Assembly: GCA_029891345.1 (NCBI GenBank)
Contig: CM057003.1
Location: forward strand, 8,102,709 to 8,166,708
Direction: 5' to 3'
Source: Dryococelus australis
Taxonomy: Eukaryota > Arthropoda > Insecta > Phasmatodea > Phasmatidae
Length of the DNA: 64,000 nt
In this document: positions 33,473-44,365 of the stretch, in pieces
Layout of the letters: each line of letters opens with the position of its first letter
Numbering within the stretch: the first letter of the stretch is position 1
The notes under the pieces: generated by a model
What the model was told of the DNA's origin: nothing
Seen by the model: only the letters and a program-made list of their open reading frames with translations
Database searches by the model: none
Made by a program: the position numbers and the translations under genes

Positions 33473-33707
33473 TAGGCTGTTCACGGTAAAGTGAGCACTT
33501 TTGAGGTCTTATTTACTTTTTTTCTTTCAGCCGTTTCTTATCCTTTAACCACATTTTAAAATAAATATTGCCATGTAAGTAATAAACAAAACATATATAT
33601 TCCACCACATTCGGAAATTTTCGTCTACGGCTAAAATAAAATATTTTTATTGACTGTTCTTCCAAATGAGAGCTTTCAAAAGTGCTCACTTTACCGTGAA
33701 TGGCCCA
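33473..33707 (+). mobile_element. TA-flanked MITE, short subfamily, copy 5, inserted in a SINE
   Basis: 235 bp; TIR TAGGCTGTTCACGGTAAA and TTTACCGTGAATGGCCCA; TA at 33471-33472 and 33708-33709. Removing the element and one TA rejoins the SINE reading TGTGTTACCAC, which fixes element ends and target site. Confidence 0.9.
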
Positions 33708-33726
33708 TACCACATTTTTTTAAAGT

Positions 33727-34883
33727 CGACTTTATTGACTTATTAACCGATACATTTGCCGTTGGACATAGCGTGTACGACGTTTGATAGTGTGAGTGTA
33801 CGCTGCTGTGTTACGAGCCCAAGTAGTCGGCCGACTTTATTGACTTATTAACCGATACATTTGCCGTCGGACATAGCGTGTACGACGTTTGATAGTGTGT
33901 GTGTACGCTGCTGTGTTACGAGCCCAAGTAGTCGGCCGACTTTATTGACTTATTAACCGATACATTTGCCGTTGGACATAGCGTGTACGACGTTTGATAG
34001 TGTGTGTGTACGCTGCTGTGTTACGAACCCAAGTAGTCGGCCGACTTTATTGACTTATTAACCGATACATTTGCCGTTGGACATAGCTTGTACGACGTTT
34101 GATAGAGTGTGTGTGTACGCTGCTGTGTTACGAGCCCAAGTAGTCGGCCGACTTTATTGACTTATTAACCGATACATTTGCCGTTGGACATAGCGTGTAC
34201 GACGTTTGATAGTGTGTGTGTACGCTGCTGTGTTACGAGCCCAAGTAGTCGGCCGACTTTATTGACTTATTAACCGATACATTTGCCGTTGGACATAGCG
34301 TGTACGACGTTTGATAGTGTGAGTGCACGCTGCTGTGTTACGAACCCAAGTAGTCGGCCGACTTTATTGACTTATTAACCGATACATTTGCCGTTGGACA
34401 TAGCTTGTACGACGTTTGATAGTGTGAGTGTACGCTGCTGTGTTACGAGCCCAAGTAGTCGGCCGACTTTATTGACTTATTAACCGATACATTTGCCGTT
34501 GGACATAGCGTGTACGACGTTTGATAGTGTGAGTGTACGCTGCTGTGTTACGAACCCAAGTAGTCGGCCGACTTTATTGACTTATTAACCGATACATTTG
34601 CCGTTGGACATAGCTTGTACGACGTTTGATAGTGTGAGTGTACGCTGCTGTGTTACGAGCCCAAGTAGTCGGCCGACTTTATTGACTTATTAACCGATAC
34701 ATTTGCCGTCGGACATAGCGTGTACGACGTTTGATAGTGTGAGTGCACGCTGCTGTGTTACGAACCCAAGTAGTCGGCCGACTTTATTGACTTATTAACC
34801 GATACATTTGCCGTTGGACATAGCGTGTACGACGTTTGATAGTGTGAGTGTACGCTGCTGTGTTACGAGCCCAAGTAGTCGGC
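33727..34883 (+). repeat. 105-bp tandem satellite, 11 copies
   Basis: Units start at 33727, 33832, 33937, 34042, 34149, 34254, 34359, 34464, 34569, 34674 and 34779; one is 107 bp. Each junction contains the perfect palindrome AGTCGGCCGACT. From 34254 variants (GCGTG or GCTTG; GAGCCC or GAACCC) mostly alternate, giving a 210-bp dimer structure. Confidence 0.97.
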
Positions 34884-34934
34884 CGACTTGATAAAAAATT
34901 CACTGTACAGGTGTGCGCGACGTGCGAACTGAAG

Positions 34935-35025
34935 GATTTGCCCGCGGATGAGCCGGGGAGCGAACCCCCGACCCTCCGATTGCAAGTCGGTTCACCCTGT
35001 CCCTGAGCTATGGGGGCAGAGCCAC
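34935..35025 (-). mobile_element. tRNA-Ala(TGC)-like SINE head or tRNA relic
   Basis: On the - strand the order is TAGCTCAGGGACAGGG (A box), an anticodon stem CCGA/TCGG with loop CTTGCAA, whose middle triplet reads TGC, then a perfect T arm CGGGG-GTTCGCT-CCCCG. The acceptor stem and D arm do not pair cleanly, so a SINE head or pseudogene is more likely than a functional tRNA. It begins about 50 bp after the 105-bp satellite. Confidence 0.6.
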
Positions 35026-35500
35026 ACTGCACCATCTCATCTCGCTCAGGTAAAGGAGGTATCCAAAGAGGAAGGTTAGGAATTGGAACTAAATCTTCGA
35101 CACAAGCGAGGACCTTAAGAACCTTCAGATCTTTGTCCTAAAACTCGTTTCTTAATTAATACTATCCACTGGATTCAAATGCGAATTAAACATGTAGGGA
35201 CACCATACTTCATAAAAAAAAGTTTGATATTACGTACAGAGAGCATGCAGGCGTACCAATGTCGTTCTTGCTCTGAAGTTAGTATTCTCGTTAATTCAAG
35301 ACAGGTATACGAAAAAGATGCGATTTTCATTCGTATTAAAGTCAGGTGCTATTCCCCAGAGTTTAATACTGCCCGTTATATATCAACGAGCAACTGTAAA
35401 TCGGCCAGTGCTGCCTAAATCTAGCGATTATGAAATTAATAACTGGAGTCGATGTCAAAAATAGTCTAATAACTGTTACCTGCGGCTCCACCTGCGTGCA
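35026..35500. other. Spacer, nothing recognised
   Basis: An 80-codon ORF at 35179-35418 has no recognised motif. Confidence 0.5.
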
Positions 35501-35559
35501 AAATATCAAAAACAGACCACCAACCAGCGGGTACTCGAATGTTTTGTGGCATATTTTAT

Positions 35560-35740
35560 ATATTCCCTAAGGAATCGTCCATTTTTCCGGGATAAATAGT
35601 ACCCTATGTGCTATTCCAGAATATAATCTACCCTTGTACCAAATTTCGTCCAAATCCGTCGAGCCGTTATGACGTGATTGAGTAACAAACAATCTTACAA
35701 ACTTTCGCATTTCAAATATTACTAGCTTTTACCCGCTGCT
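35560..35740 (+). mobile_element. RTE-type LINE 3' tail fragment
   Basis: ACCAAATTTCGTCCAAATCC, CGAGCCGTTATGACGTGA, ACAAACTTTCGCATTTCAA and TAGCTTTTACCCGC are in the order common at the 3' ends of RTE-like LINEs and SINEs using them in insects. A related copy is at 35960-36117. Confidence 0.5.
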
Positions 35741-35744
35741 TCGC

Positions 35745-35832
35745 GCGCGGCCACACTATCGGGAGTTCTACCCACTGGGCTACTGCGGCCCCACTATAGG
35801 GTTCTCTACCCACTGAGCTACAGCGGTTCTTG
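35745..35832 (-). repeat. Tandem pair of tRNA A-box-like units
   Basis: A unit of about 47 bp occurs twice. On the - strand each reads TGTAGCTCAGTGGGTAGA or a close variant, the D-arm/A-box half of a tRNA, with no B box. This is a duplicated tRNA fragment. Confidence 0.7.
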
Positions 35833-35959
35833 GGAAGAAATGTAAGACAGTCCATAGACAAAAATTAAAGATGAAATTTTTAATAATGCTTTTTTTATGC
35901 ATTAATCCTAAGAAAAGTTTAATCCAGTACCTATGTAGTCTACATCCCTAATCATCATT

Positions 35960-36117
35960 TTTTTGGAACCTGGGATAAAAGTACCCTATGTCACACTCTT
36001 AGACCTCCAATTATGTATGTGAAAATTTCACGTCGATCCGTCGCTCCATTTTGACTTGAAAGGACAAACAAACAAACAAACAAACAATCAAACACACTTT
36101 CGCATTTATATAGTACT
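35960..36117 (+). mobile_element. RTE-type LINE 3' tail fragment with (ACAA)n
   Basis: GGGATAAAAGTACCCTATGT, CACGTCGATCCGTC, repeated CAAA units and CTTTCGCATTTATATAGTA resemble the fragment at 35560, in the same orientation. Confidence 0.5.
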
Positions 36118-36344
36118 ACAGGAAATATTATTAAGACTCGTAGTATCGTCCCATTTTTTAAACAAAGCCTTTGAAAATTCACCCCATGTATTGAGTGTTT
36201 GGCTATTTCTTAACTACGTGGCGTATCACAATCGTTTTATACCTACTTGTGTTGACATAAAAGTATCCTATTTTTAGTTTATGATGTATCTGTAAATTAC
36301 AATATTTCATTTATAGTTAATATGTATATTTAAAAAAAAAAAGG

Positions 36345-36530
36345 TAAAATAGGTGTGTTTGTAATGTCTGGAAAGAAGTTGTTCTCACGCAAAACGTTAT
36401 TAAACTGAGTGCGCATAAATGCGTTGCGTTGTCTCTTTAGTATACATTTCTACACTTATTTAAGATTTGTTAGCACGAGAAGCGGAGAATAGCCTGAAAG
36501 CAGAACTTCAGAAAAGTTGGAAGAATCCAT
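36345..36530 (-). repeat. Interspersed repeat R1, copy 4 (reverse)
   Basis: AACTGAGTGCGCATAAATGC and GCAGAACTTCAGAAAAGTT match the reverse complement of the R1 copies. Confidence 0.5.
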
Positions 36531-36533
36531 GAA

Positions 36534-37529
36534 TTGGCTGTACGAAATTCTTGCAGGTCCGTTTTCGAGCGTTTCGTACGCCGCCAGAAACTGGAGAAAA
36601 CAAACTCCCTGCGTGCGGCGCGCGAATATGAAATAATGTCACTTTCGTCGGACTCTTATGTTCTCCCCCCTTCCCCTCCCCCGGGGAGGGGGAGAAAGAC
36701 ATCCGTGCCGGTGCCCCCAACGCGAGATAGCTGGAGGGGAAATAATGTCCGGAGGCCTGGCGTCATGGCGGCGATAAACTTCAAGTCTGGGAGTTTTATC
36801 GACTGGGCTGCACGGTGCTTTATGCCGGCAGCCCGAGCGCGGGACAAATAAACTGCAAAATCGGCCTCGACGTGGTAGCAGCGTTGGGGTTGCTAGGGAG
36901 GACCGAAGAAGGCTTTGGGATTCGCGGGAGCCTGTCTGAGAATCTACGACCCTTAATCAGTGTCCGAGTTCAACCTCGTCTTGGTGAGCAGAGGGGTCTG
37001 ACTGGTGCGTGGGTGGTGTTTGGGGGAGGGGGTGAGATTCTAACCCCCCCCCCCTCCCCTACCGAATCCCCTTTGCAACTACCCAACTCCGAAGAAAGTC
37101 ATTAGTATGCGGACCTTGGTGGACGCGATACTGCCCGACATCATTACTCCCCCAACTCCCCCCCCTCCTCACTTTCCTAACACCCCTCACCCTTTTGCAC
37201 TCCGCCCAAATCAGAATTCCCCACTTAGAACACAGCCACGCTCGTAGATAACACGAATGGGGGTTTGGCTGTGACGTAAAACAACTGTCGGATTGTCCCT
37301 CCCACCCTTATACTTCCTCTCCAACACCCTCAACTCGCCGTCATACAGTCCATCTTAGCCCAACCGTTTTTCCGGTAGTGCCGTTTGGCGGGGAGTTAAG
37401 GGGTCGTGGTAAAAAAAAAAGGGGGGGGGCGGGACTAAATATTCCGGTCTGCCTCGACGCCTCGTCCGAGCCAGGGCGCAAGAACAGCCTTCCATGAACG
37501 CCGGGAGGGTTGATGCTTGCAATCATGAT
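36534..37529. other. GC-rich island without recognised gene
   Basis: Strongly GC-rich compared with its flanks, with C and G runs and a near-palindrome CCCCTCCCCCGGGGAGGGG at about 36675. ORFs on both strands reach 105 codons but are low-complexity and do not match any family I know. It may be a mobile-element body or a CpG island. Confidence 0.4.
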
Positions 37530-37946
37530 AAATGCTGTTCACGGTAAAGTTAGCACTTTTGAATCAAACCTATAGAAAAAAAAATCGCTGCTCATTACAT
37601 GTGTGTGCTACAATACACGCTGTCATATAGGTTTCTAGTTAAGTTGGTGGCGTATCAATAAATATAGTTCCTTACACTTGACGATGTATTGCGTATTGCA
37701 CGAAATGTTGAAATATATGACCACGGATGTTGGCATTTTTTGTTTTCTGAACTGAGGGTCTTGCAGATCATTCGAAATAATTTTACTTTCCAAACAATCC
37801 CACGGTTTCAGACTTACGGCGTATGAATAAAGTGGCGCGGCCGATGAAAGTGTTAACTTCACATGTAGCGGAAGGATACAGAACGACAAGAAAAATAAAT
37901 CGTAAATGGGGTTTTTGAAAGTGGTCAGTTCGCTGTGAACAGCCTG
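37530..37946 (-). mobile_element. TA-type MITE, long subfamily, copy 6
   Basis: Left TIR ATGCTGTTCACGGTAAAG, right TIR CGCTGTGAACAGCCTG. The interior TTAACTTCACATGTAGCGGA matches the 39761 copy, so it is reversed relative to 17794 and 25933. Confidence 0.8.
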
Positions 37947-39263
37947 TAAATATATGCAATTGCTGTAAATTATTATGTCAGAGTTCGTTTCTTTCGTAAA
38001 ATTTCTAACAGTTTTTATAAAACACATTAAAGATCAATTGTTAGAGATCCTGTAAAGGAAGTGTAAATATTTACTTTTCATTCAACTTAAATAATACAAT
38101 ATGCATGAGGCTTTTCTCTCTCAATACAAAATTGTTCGTTTATATTTTGACATAAAGATTCCATAAAAATAATTGTTTTTTAAAGGAAAATTTAAAAATT
38201 ATTTTAATCGATTATTTTTTATCTCTTTATGTGAAGAACTTTTTAAAATAGTTTTTTTTTTTTTTTTGGTGAGCAAGCAGCAACTTTCATTTGAGTGTAA
38301 GTAGATGAATTGAGCGTTTTTTTATATTATAATTCGTTGTTAACTTCCCAGAAACGGACATCTTGAAAAATAAAACAAAAGCATTTCAGTAGTCAGTAGG
38401 ACGAACTTAAAAAACAAACTTCAGGGAAAACATATCGAGTACAAATTTTTTACTATTTATCTTTAAGTATTACTGCAATTGTGGAAATTTTTTGCTTGCA
38501 ATAATTTTTTTTCTGCCAATAATTTAACTTTCTTTTTCGAAGTTGTGATAGGTTGCCACAGAGTTTCGAGGGCCAACTCAGCAGATCGGATTTTAAAAAA
38601 ACCTGTCGCCTCGTTTAAACGTCGTACTACAATTAAAGCGCTGACTTAGATATTGGTTTTAATATGGTTAGATGGAGTGGAGAGACGAAAATTGTGTTTC
38701 GGAAAGAAATACGGACTTTATCCTTGGTTTCGTATATGTTGCGCATAAATGTACGCAATTCGTTATATAAAAAAAATAAGCCTCAAATATATCAACTGTC
38801 TGCGTAAAGCAGCCAAATGAGATTGTTCACAATCTTTTGCACGTTGACAGAGTTAATGATATCACGTATCGCGTATGACTGCACGTGAGACAATGGTGCA
38901 TATCTAACTAAAAGTAGCAATGATAAATCAAACTGAAAAAATTATATAATCGAGCTGGCAGTATCTCATTGATGACATGTCAAGCAAAAAAATTATTTAA
39001 TTACGAAACAATGGATGGCGGCCCATTTAGAACCGGGAGTTTTTGAAAATTCAATATATTATTATTAATTACTAATTATCCGTATTTTAAGTACGTGTGA
39101 ATATTAAGAACTCAGCGTAAGAAGTATACTTATGCACATACACACCTTGATATTCAGTTTAAGTAGAAAGTCTTCCACATTATCCCTACTTATTTTGCAC
39201 AAGTGGTTCCCTCATGCAGCTAGTCGGTCGAATTCTATCTCGTCCTGTACACACAAGTGTGTA
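37947..39263. other. AT-rich spacer, nothing recognised
   Basis: T and A runs; no family motif. Confidence 0.6.
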
Positions 39264-39636
39264 TAGGCTGTTCACATTAAAATGAGCACTTTTGAAAGCC
39301 CTGCTTGAGATCTACTTGTATACACGTTGTGTGTTCGTCCGCCTTATGTAAAACTAACGTTGCCATGCGCCTCAGCACTTTATTCATGCTCATTTTTACT
39401 CTTCGATGCCTTAAAAAAATGCAGAAAGCGAGAGAAATAATTTTAGTCAGCATATCAGAAATGGTTACCTAACACATTTCATTTGACGTTAATATATAGA
39501 ACTACTTTCCCCTCCATAATTACCAACTTTACTTGACACGTGTCACTCATTGCGCCCGTTAAATAAATGCAGGCAGGGGCAGTGACCTTTTTCTAAGGTT
39601 CATTTCAAAAGTGCTCACTTTATCGTGAACAGCCTT
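39264..39636 (+). mobile_element. TA-flanked MITE, long subfamily, copy 7
   Basis: 373 bp, TA both sides; TIR TAGGCTGTTCACATTAAA and complementary end. Internal GATCTACTTGTA as in 17794. Confidence 0.88.
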
Positions 39637-39760
39637 TATATATGTGTATACAACATACACCCTAATCCTACCACCCATTATATAAGGGAAGTAGTTTTTT
39701 TTGTTGTTAGTCTTAAAGACACACTGGTCCTGCAACGACGCTGGAGAACAATATTATACG

Positions 39761-40176
39761 AGGTTTATAGTTAATGGAGCACGTTTTAAATCAACCTTTG
39801 AGAATTATCGCTGCTCCAATCTGCATAAATGTTAACGGGTACACCAAGTGTCAGACGCCCAGTGAAGTTGCTATAGATGGAGAGACAGTAATTCCGTGTC
39901 CCAACTTTGAAATAAAACTGCGGGGTAAACATTTCTGAATACTGAAATTATTTCTTTTGCTTTCTGTCTTTGACGCATACTAAAAATAAAAAAAAACATT
40001 TGTAAAATACTGTTGCTTTTCAAATAGTTACACCGTTTCACTTGACCGACACATCAATAAAGTGACAAGATTCGTGGCAATGTTAATTTTACATATGGCG
40101 GAAGAATACACAACGTGCATACAAGTAGATCTTTAGCAAGCCTTTCAAAAGTGCTCATTTTAACGTGAACAGCCTA
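39761..40176 (-). mobile_element. TA-flanked MITE, long subfamily, copy 8
   Basis: The right end TTTTAACGTGAACAGCCTA is followed by TA. The left end is a diverged TIR (AGGTTTATAGTTAATGGAGC). Interior reversed relative to copy 7, 125 bp away. Confidence 0.75.
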
Positions 40177-40807
40177 TACCAGCTTCTGAACTTGTACATC
40201 AACGACCATGTCTTTACATAATTCGCAACATATCGTTCGTAAACAAGTATACTCGTGATAATATATTAAAGCTGTCCAAGTGCTCAAAATTTTTTTCTCC
40301 AATTCTAGGATATTTTGCGGTTTAGCAATACAATATTAACAACTATTTGATAAAAATTCCAAATAAGCGTAAAACTAACTCCGCATAATTTCTTTGTAGA
40401 ATTATCATCTCAATCTTAAAATTAGGACCAAACAAATTTAAAAAAAATACACGAGCTTAATGTTTGATTTCAGCAGAAATAATAACTTCTGGCTATTTTG
40501 GATTTCGATTTTATTGTAAAACTCAAAAGGAAATTATGTCGAACAACTGGAAGAAATACCATGAAATGTTTTCATCTTTTTCTAATCACGTTAACAACTA
40601 ATTCTAACTGTAGCCAAACATGTCAATTACGCAAAAATATTACAATTTGTATGTCAATACATATCAATTAGAAATCCCTGTATTTTACGTCATTAATTTT
40701 TGTAAATTACTTTTCTGTTTTTTTTAAAATACTTTTTATGTAATAAAAAAAATTATAAAATATCCTGAAATTATCGGAAATAATTTTTGGCTGTTGAACG
40801 CCCCTAA
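40177..40807. other. AT-rich spacer, nothing recognised
   Basis: No repeat or coding structure seen. Confidence 0.6.
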
Positions 40808-41352
40808 GCTGGAGTCACAAGACTCCGATGAACCCGACACGACAACTCCGACACGACCAAATTTCAGTATCAGTTAATGAAAAGCAAGGTCACTGTGACT
40901 TCAGCCCGAAAAATTTGGAGCCCCGACAGCCCGACAAACGTAGGTTCTATTTCTACTTTACGCCGTGTCGGGCTCGTCGAAGCGCGCAAAAAATGTAAAT
41001 ACAACATTATGAAACAAAATATCGTGTGTATTTTACCACTGTAGTAAAAACTCTAACTAACGTGCCACCAAAATAATGTTCCGATTTTTAAAAATACTTT
41101 TTTTCTTTTGTATAAATTAAAATATTGTCAAAAGCAAAATTGTTGTTCTCTTTATCGTGAGGTTTAAGAAGTAAATCTTGGATTTTATAAGGATAAGTTC
41201 CCGTTTTAAGATTTTGCAAAAGGAAACTTGTTGGGTAGACTTCGTCGGGGTATTGTGGACACTGAATAAAATATAATGTTGTGAAATTCCGTCGAGCTCT
41301 ACGTCGTGTCGGACTGTCGCATCGTGTTCGTCGTGGGTATTGTGACTCCAGC
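40808..41352. mobile_element. TIR element, CTGGAGTCACAA termini
   Basis: About 545 bp. Left end GCTGGAGTCACAA and right end TTGTGACTCCAGC are perfect complements; inside these, CCGACACGAC-rich subterminal repeats occur in opposite orientation at both ends. Flanked by TAA on the left and TTTA on the right, compatible with a degraded 3-bp TWA duplication as in PIF/Harbinger. Noncoding. Confidence 0.75.
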
Positions 41353-41820
41353 TTTAGGAGGTTAATCCGGGGGTCTCATTCCTCGAGAGATTGTTTACGT
41401 CTCGAAACGAACTGTTCCTTTCCACAATGCGGAGCATTAGTGGGTGGGAGTGACGTCGTGACCACGTGCCCCCCCCCGGGGGGGGGGGGGGGTGCTGGAG
41501 TCTGGTAGACGACGACGGGGTGAAAGAGGAAAGAGGGTGGCACGCAGGGAAGAGACGTGTCATCCGCCATCCGCCAGCATCACAATGGAGCCACAACGCT
41601 GCGCGGCGGGAGCGCTTGTGGGGTGGTGGGGTGAGGGGATTGTACACGAGGTCGGTGAACCCCACCCACCAGATCATCCGTCTCTCGACGCGGCTGTCCG
41701 GTGCAGCAGACTCCCCGACCCGTGCTCCTTCGCCCGATGCGAGGGGAATATTCTGAAATGCCACGAGAGGAGGAAAAAAAAACATACCGTGGGAGAGGAA
41801 TTATTATTTTTTTTTTTCAA
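41353..41820. other. GC-rich block with long C/G run
   Basis: About 9 C followed directly by about 14 G at 41469-41491. Overlapping ORFs on both strands have no recognised domain. A run of T lies at 41808-41818. Confidence 0.5.
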
Positions 41821-41861
41821 GCAAACTGGGAAGTGAGCTGCGACACTATAGTTTAGGGGTA

Positions 41862-42044
41862 GTGAAATTTCGTAAAAATATTTCAACGGCGGTGAATGAT
41901 TGGTTACCTAGAGACCTGAGGAGATCGAGGGGAAGACCTCCAGATCGCTGGGACAGAGACATTCGTAGAGTAGTAAGTGTGAACTGGAAGAGCGTTGCAC
42001 AAGATCGATTAGCCTGGAAGGAATTAGAAACAACCTATGTGTAG
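41862..42044 (+). pseudogene. C-terminal tail of a non-LTR (RTE-like) reverse transcriptase
   Basis: About 50 codons ending TAG at 42042 carry the RGRPPDRWDRDIRRV, NWKSVAQDR and W-x2-LE-x2-Y signature seen at the C-terminus of RTE-type LINE ORF2 proteins, after the reverse-transcriptase domain. No endonuclease or polymerase motifs lie upstream, so this is a 5'-truncated insertion. The last part is also in the 168-bp duplication that follows. Confidence 0.7.
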
Positions 42045-42312
42045 AGCCCCGAGTAGTTCGCAGACTGAGTTGGCAGCAAGCTAGGTTGGACAGCCCTCTA
42101 TACACTCGAGATAGTATCGTTTGCTTATTGGTTGCTGTGATCAAGTGTGAACTGGAAGAGCGTTGCACAAGATCGATTAGCCTGGAAGGAATTAGAAACA
42201 ACCTATGTGTAGAGCCCCGAGTAGTTCGCAGACTGAGTTGGCAGCAAGCTAGGCTGGACAACCCTCTATACACTCGAGATAGTATCGTTTGCTTATTGGT
42301 TGCTGTGATCAA
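41977..42312 (+). repeat. 168-bp tandem duplication of a LINE 3' end
   Basis: Two nearly identical units, 41977-42144 and 42145-42312. Each has the last ~22 codons of the LINE ORF, its stop, and the 3' untranslated part. Confidence 0.9.
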
Positions 42313-42859
42313 GTGAGGCCTCTGAACAGGACTGTAAAACACCCACTCGCACGACTGCTTCCTGCTTATTACTGGCTCGCAGTTAAACGGGGCGTGTCTA
42401 AGAAGTGTCGGCCAATCACAACAGCAGGAGAAAAGAACAAGTGTTTTGAGTCTACTTCGCCTTCGAATGAATTCTCGAAATACTCGTGGCTCTACCTATG
42501 TGACGCTAAATTGTAAAGGGTAGTTCGTCTGGCTTAAAGTGGCTACATCCTGACAAAGGGATTGATATAGCTGCTTAGTAATAATAATTTAACGACGTTA
42601 TATTTCAAAACACTGTAAAGCCGTTTGCCTATCTTGATGGGCTGAATTACTTTTTGACACGTGTTATTCCTGCACTCGAATCGCGTAGGAGCCGGTACCG
42701 ATGTTACTGAATTCTGAGTGGTCCGGTCAAATATGAAAACGCCTTCTCAAGCGGACAGCAACCAATGGCAGTAGACAAACTATGCTATTGGGTGCTTATA
42801 GTATTGAAGTCTACCGTGTACTCGTATTTTTTTTGCGAAAAATCACTAGCTCTAGCTAT
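42313..42859. other. Spacer, nothing recognised
   Basis: No gene or repeat family recognised. Confidence 0.5.
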
Positions 42860-43220
42860 AGTCCATTCACAGTTATATTAATCTTTTCTGAAGCCGTTAT
42901 AAAGTTTCTCCACCTCGAGTCTAGAAAATTGCACCAAAGTGACAATGCGCACAGCATTCATCCGCACTTAGCGTAACAATATTTTGTGTAAGAACTATTT
43001 ATTACTAGGTCTTAACAACACGCTTATTTTCTCCTTGTTTTTATTCACATTAATCATAAATTAAATATTATAATTTTTTGTTAGACAAAATAACGTCCAA
43101 CTTTCAATTTAAGTAAATATAAGGTACGTTCATTTTATGATAATAAACCTATAAAACGCTTGTGAAATATGAATGATTTTTCAAAGGTTTCATTCGAAAA
43201 TTGCGAAGAACCAGTGAATA
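42860..43220 (+). repeat. Interspersed repeat R1, copy 5
   Basis: The best-preserved copy: TCCATTCACAGTTAT, AGAAAATTGCACCAAAG, AAGAACTATTTATTACT and AAAACGCTTGTGAAATATGA. It runs up to a SINE on the opposite strand. Confidence 0.6.
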
Positions 43221-43257
43221 TATTATACTCGTAACATGGAGTGAATGAGTGATGATA

Positions 43258-43405
43258 TTTGGGCGGCTCTTTTAACATCAAAGTCTTGAGGGTGAAGCGA
43301 GGCGAGTATGGAGCAGCGCCGGAATGCAACAGCCGGGAAAATGGGAGATCTCCGAGAAAACCCGCCGACCAGCGGAAACATCCGGCACGATTCTCGTGAC
43401 ATGGA
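43258..43405 (-). mobile_element. tRNA-derived SINE (family A), copy 4, body only
   Basis: On the - strand: CGGATGTTTCCGCTGGTCGG, CGGGTTTTCTCGGAGATCTC and GCATTCCGGCGCTGCTCCAT. The tRNA head is missing. Confidence 0.7.
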
Positions 43406-44365
43406 CTCGTATTTCCATACGTCAATGGCAAAAATATTAAGTGGGAAGGTGTGCGAAAGAAGTATATTTTCGTACTAATCATGACAATTGGTTTTTCAAA
43501 AGGTTTATCGATATTTTGGGTATTACAGGGAATAAAAAATAATTTAAACACATCCTCGGAGCACTGATGGACGACAAGATAGAAGCAAGGCGTATTACTT
43601 CTTATCTTCCGTAGGCCTAAGTGGTCCGAGAACAACAAAGGAAGTGAATATCTACCAATATAAGAAGCCGTTCGACACTATTACTCGTATCTTGTGTCAA
43701 AAACGTTGAAAATTCTTCAGAAGATATATTTGTGACAAAAATTAGGTGGTATAGGCTTTTATGTTAAATTCATTCACCTTAAAGGCGTTGCTCAATAAAA
43801 AATTTAAATTTTTTAACTGTATGAAATATCGTTCAACATGGGAATAGTAGGGCCTGCTTGTAAGTAAGCATACTCTTTCCTCGAATTAATTATTTTAGAT
43901 TGTATAGGTTTCGAATCTTGTTGTGACAAAGTCACGATTTCAGTGATTTTCGGACGTGATTATAAAACATACGAAAATATTTCCATAGAATTTGACAAGT
44001 TTTTTTTTTCTCTGCGCGTTTATGACTTAATTAATTAAAAATAATGCTTAGCAAAATTTATTTTACAAATGAAATCATAAGACTGCTACAAATAAAAAGT
44101 TTGCAAAGTTTTTTTGAGTACTTTCTTAAAACTTACGTACGCTTTCCATAACGTAGTTTTAAAGATTTCTTGAAGTAACTCGCCATGTCTTATCTCGCTC
44201 TGTAGTACCTCATTTCGGTGAGTCAATTTTTTTTTTATTTGTACGATGCAAAACACTAAAATTGTAATTTTGAGATGCCGCAATGCAAAAATTACGAGAT
44301 TAAAAATATTTATATTTTGTGATAATATTATTTGATGCTTACATGTTGAACTGCATTTCTTACAA
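43406..44365. other. AT-rich spacer, nothing recognised
   Basis: No gene or repeat array recognised before the 83-bp satellite. Confidence 0.6.

Noticed and set aside
34935-35025. Functional tRNA-Ala gene
   Set aside because: The T arm and anticodon arm pair but the acceptor stem and D arm do not; SINE head preferred.
36534-37105. ORFs in the GC-rich island
   Set aside because: Stops are rare because of base composition; both strands are open and low-complexity.
41354-41836. ORFs across the C/G run
   Set aside because: Same compositional reason; proteins are homopolymer-rich without motifs.
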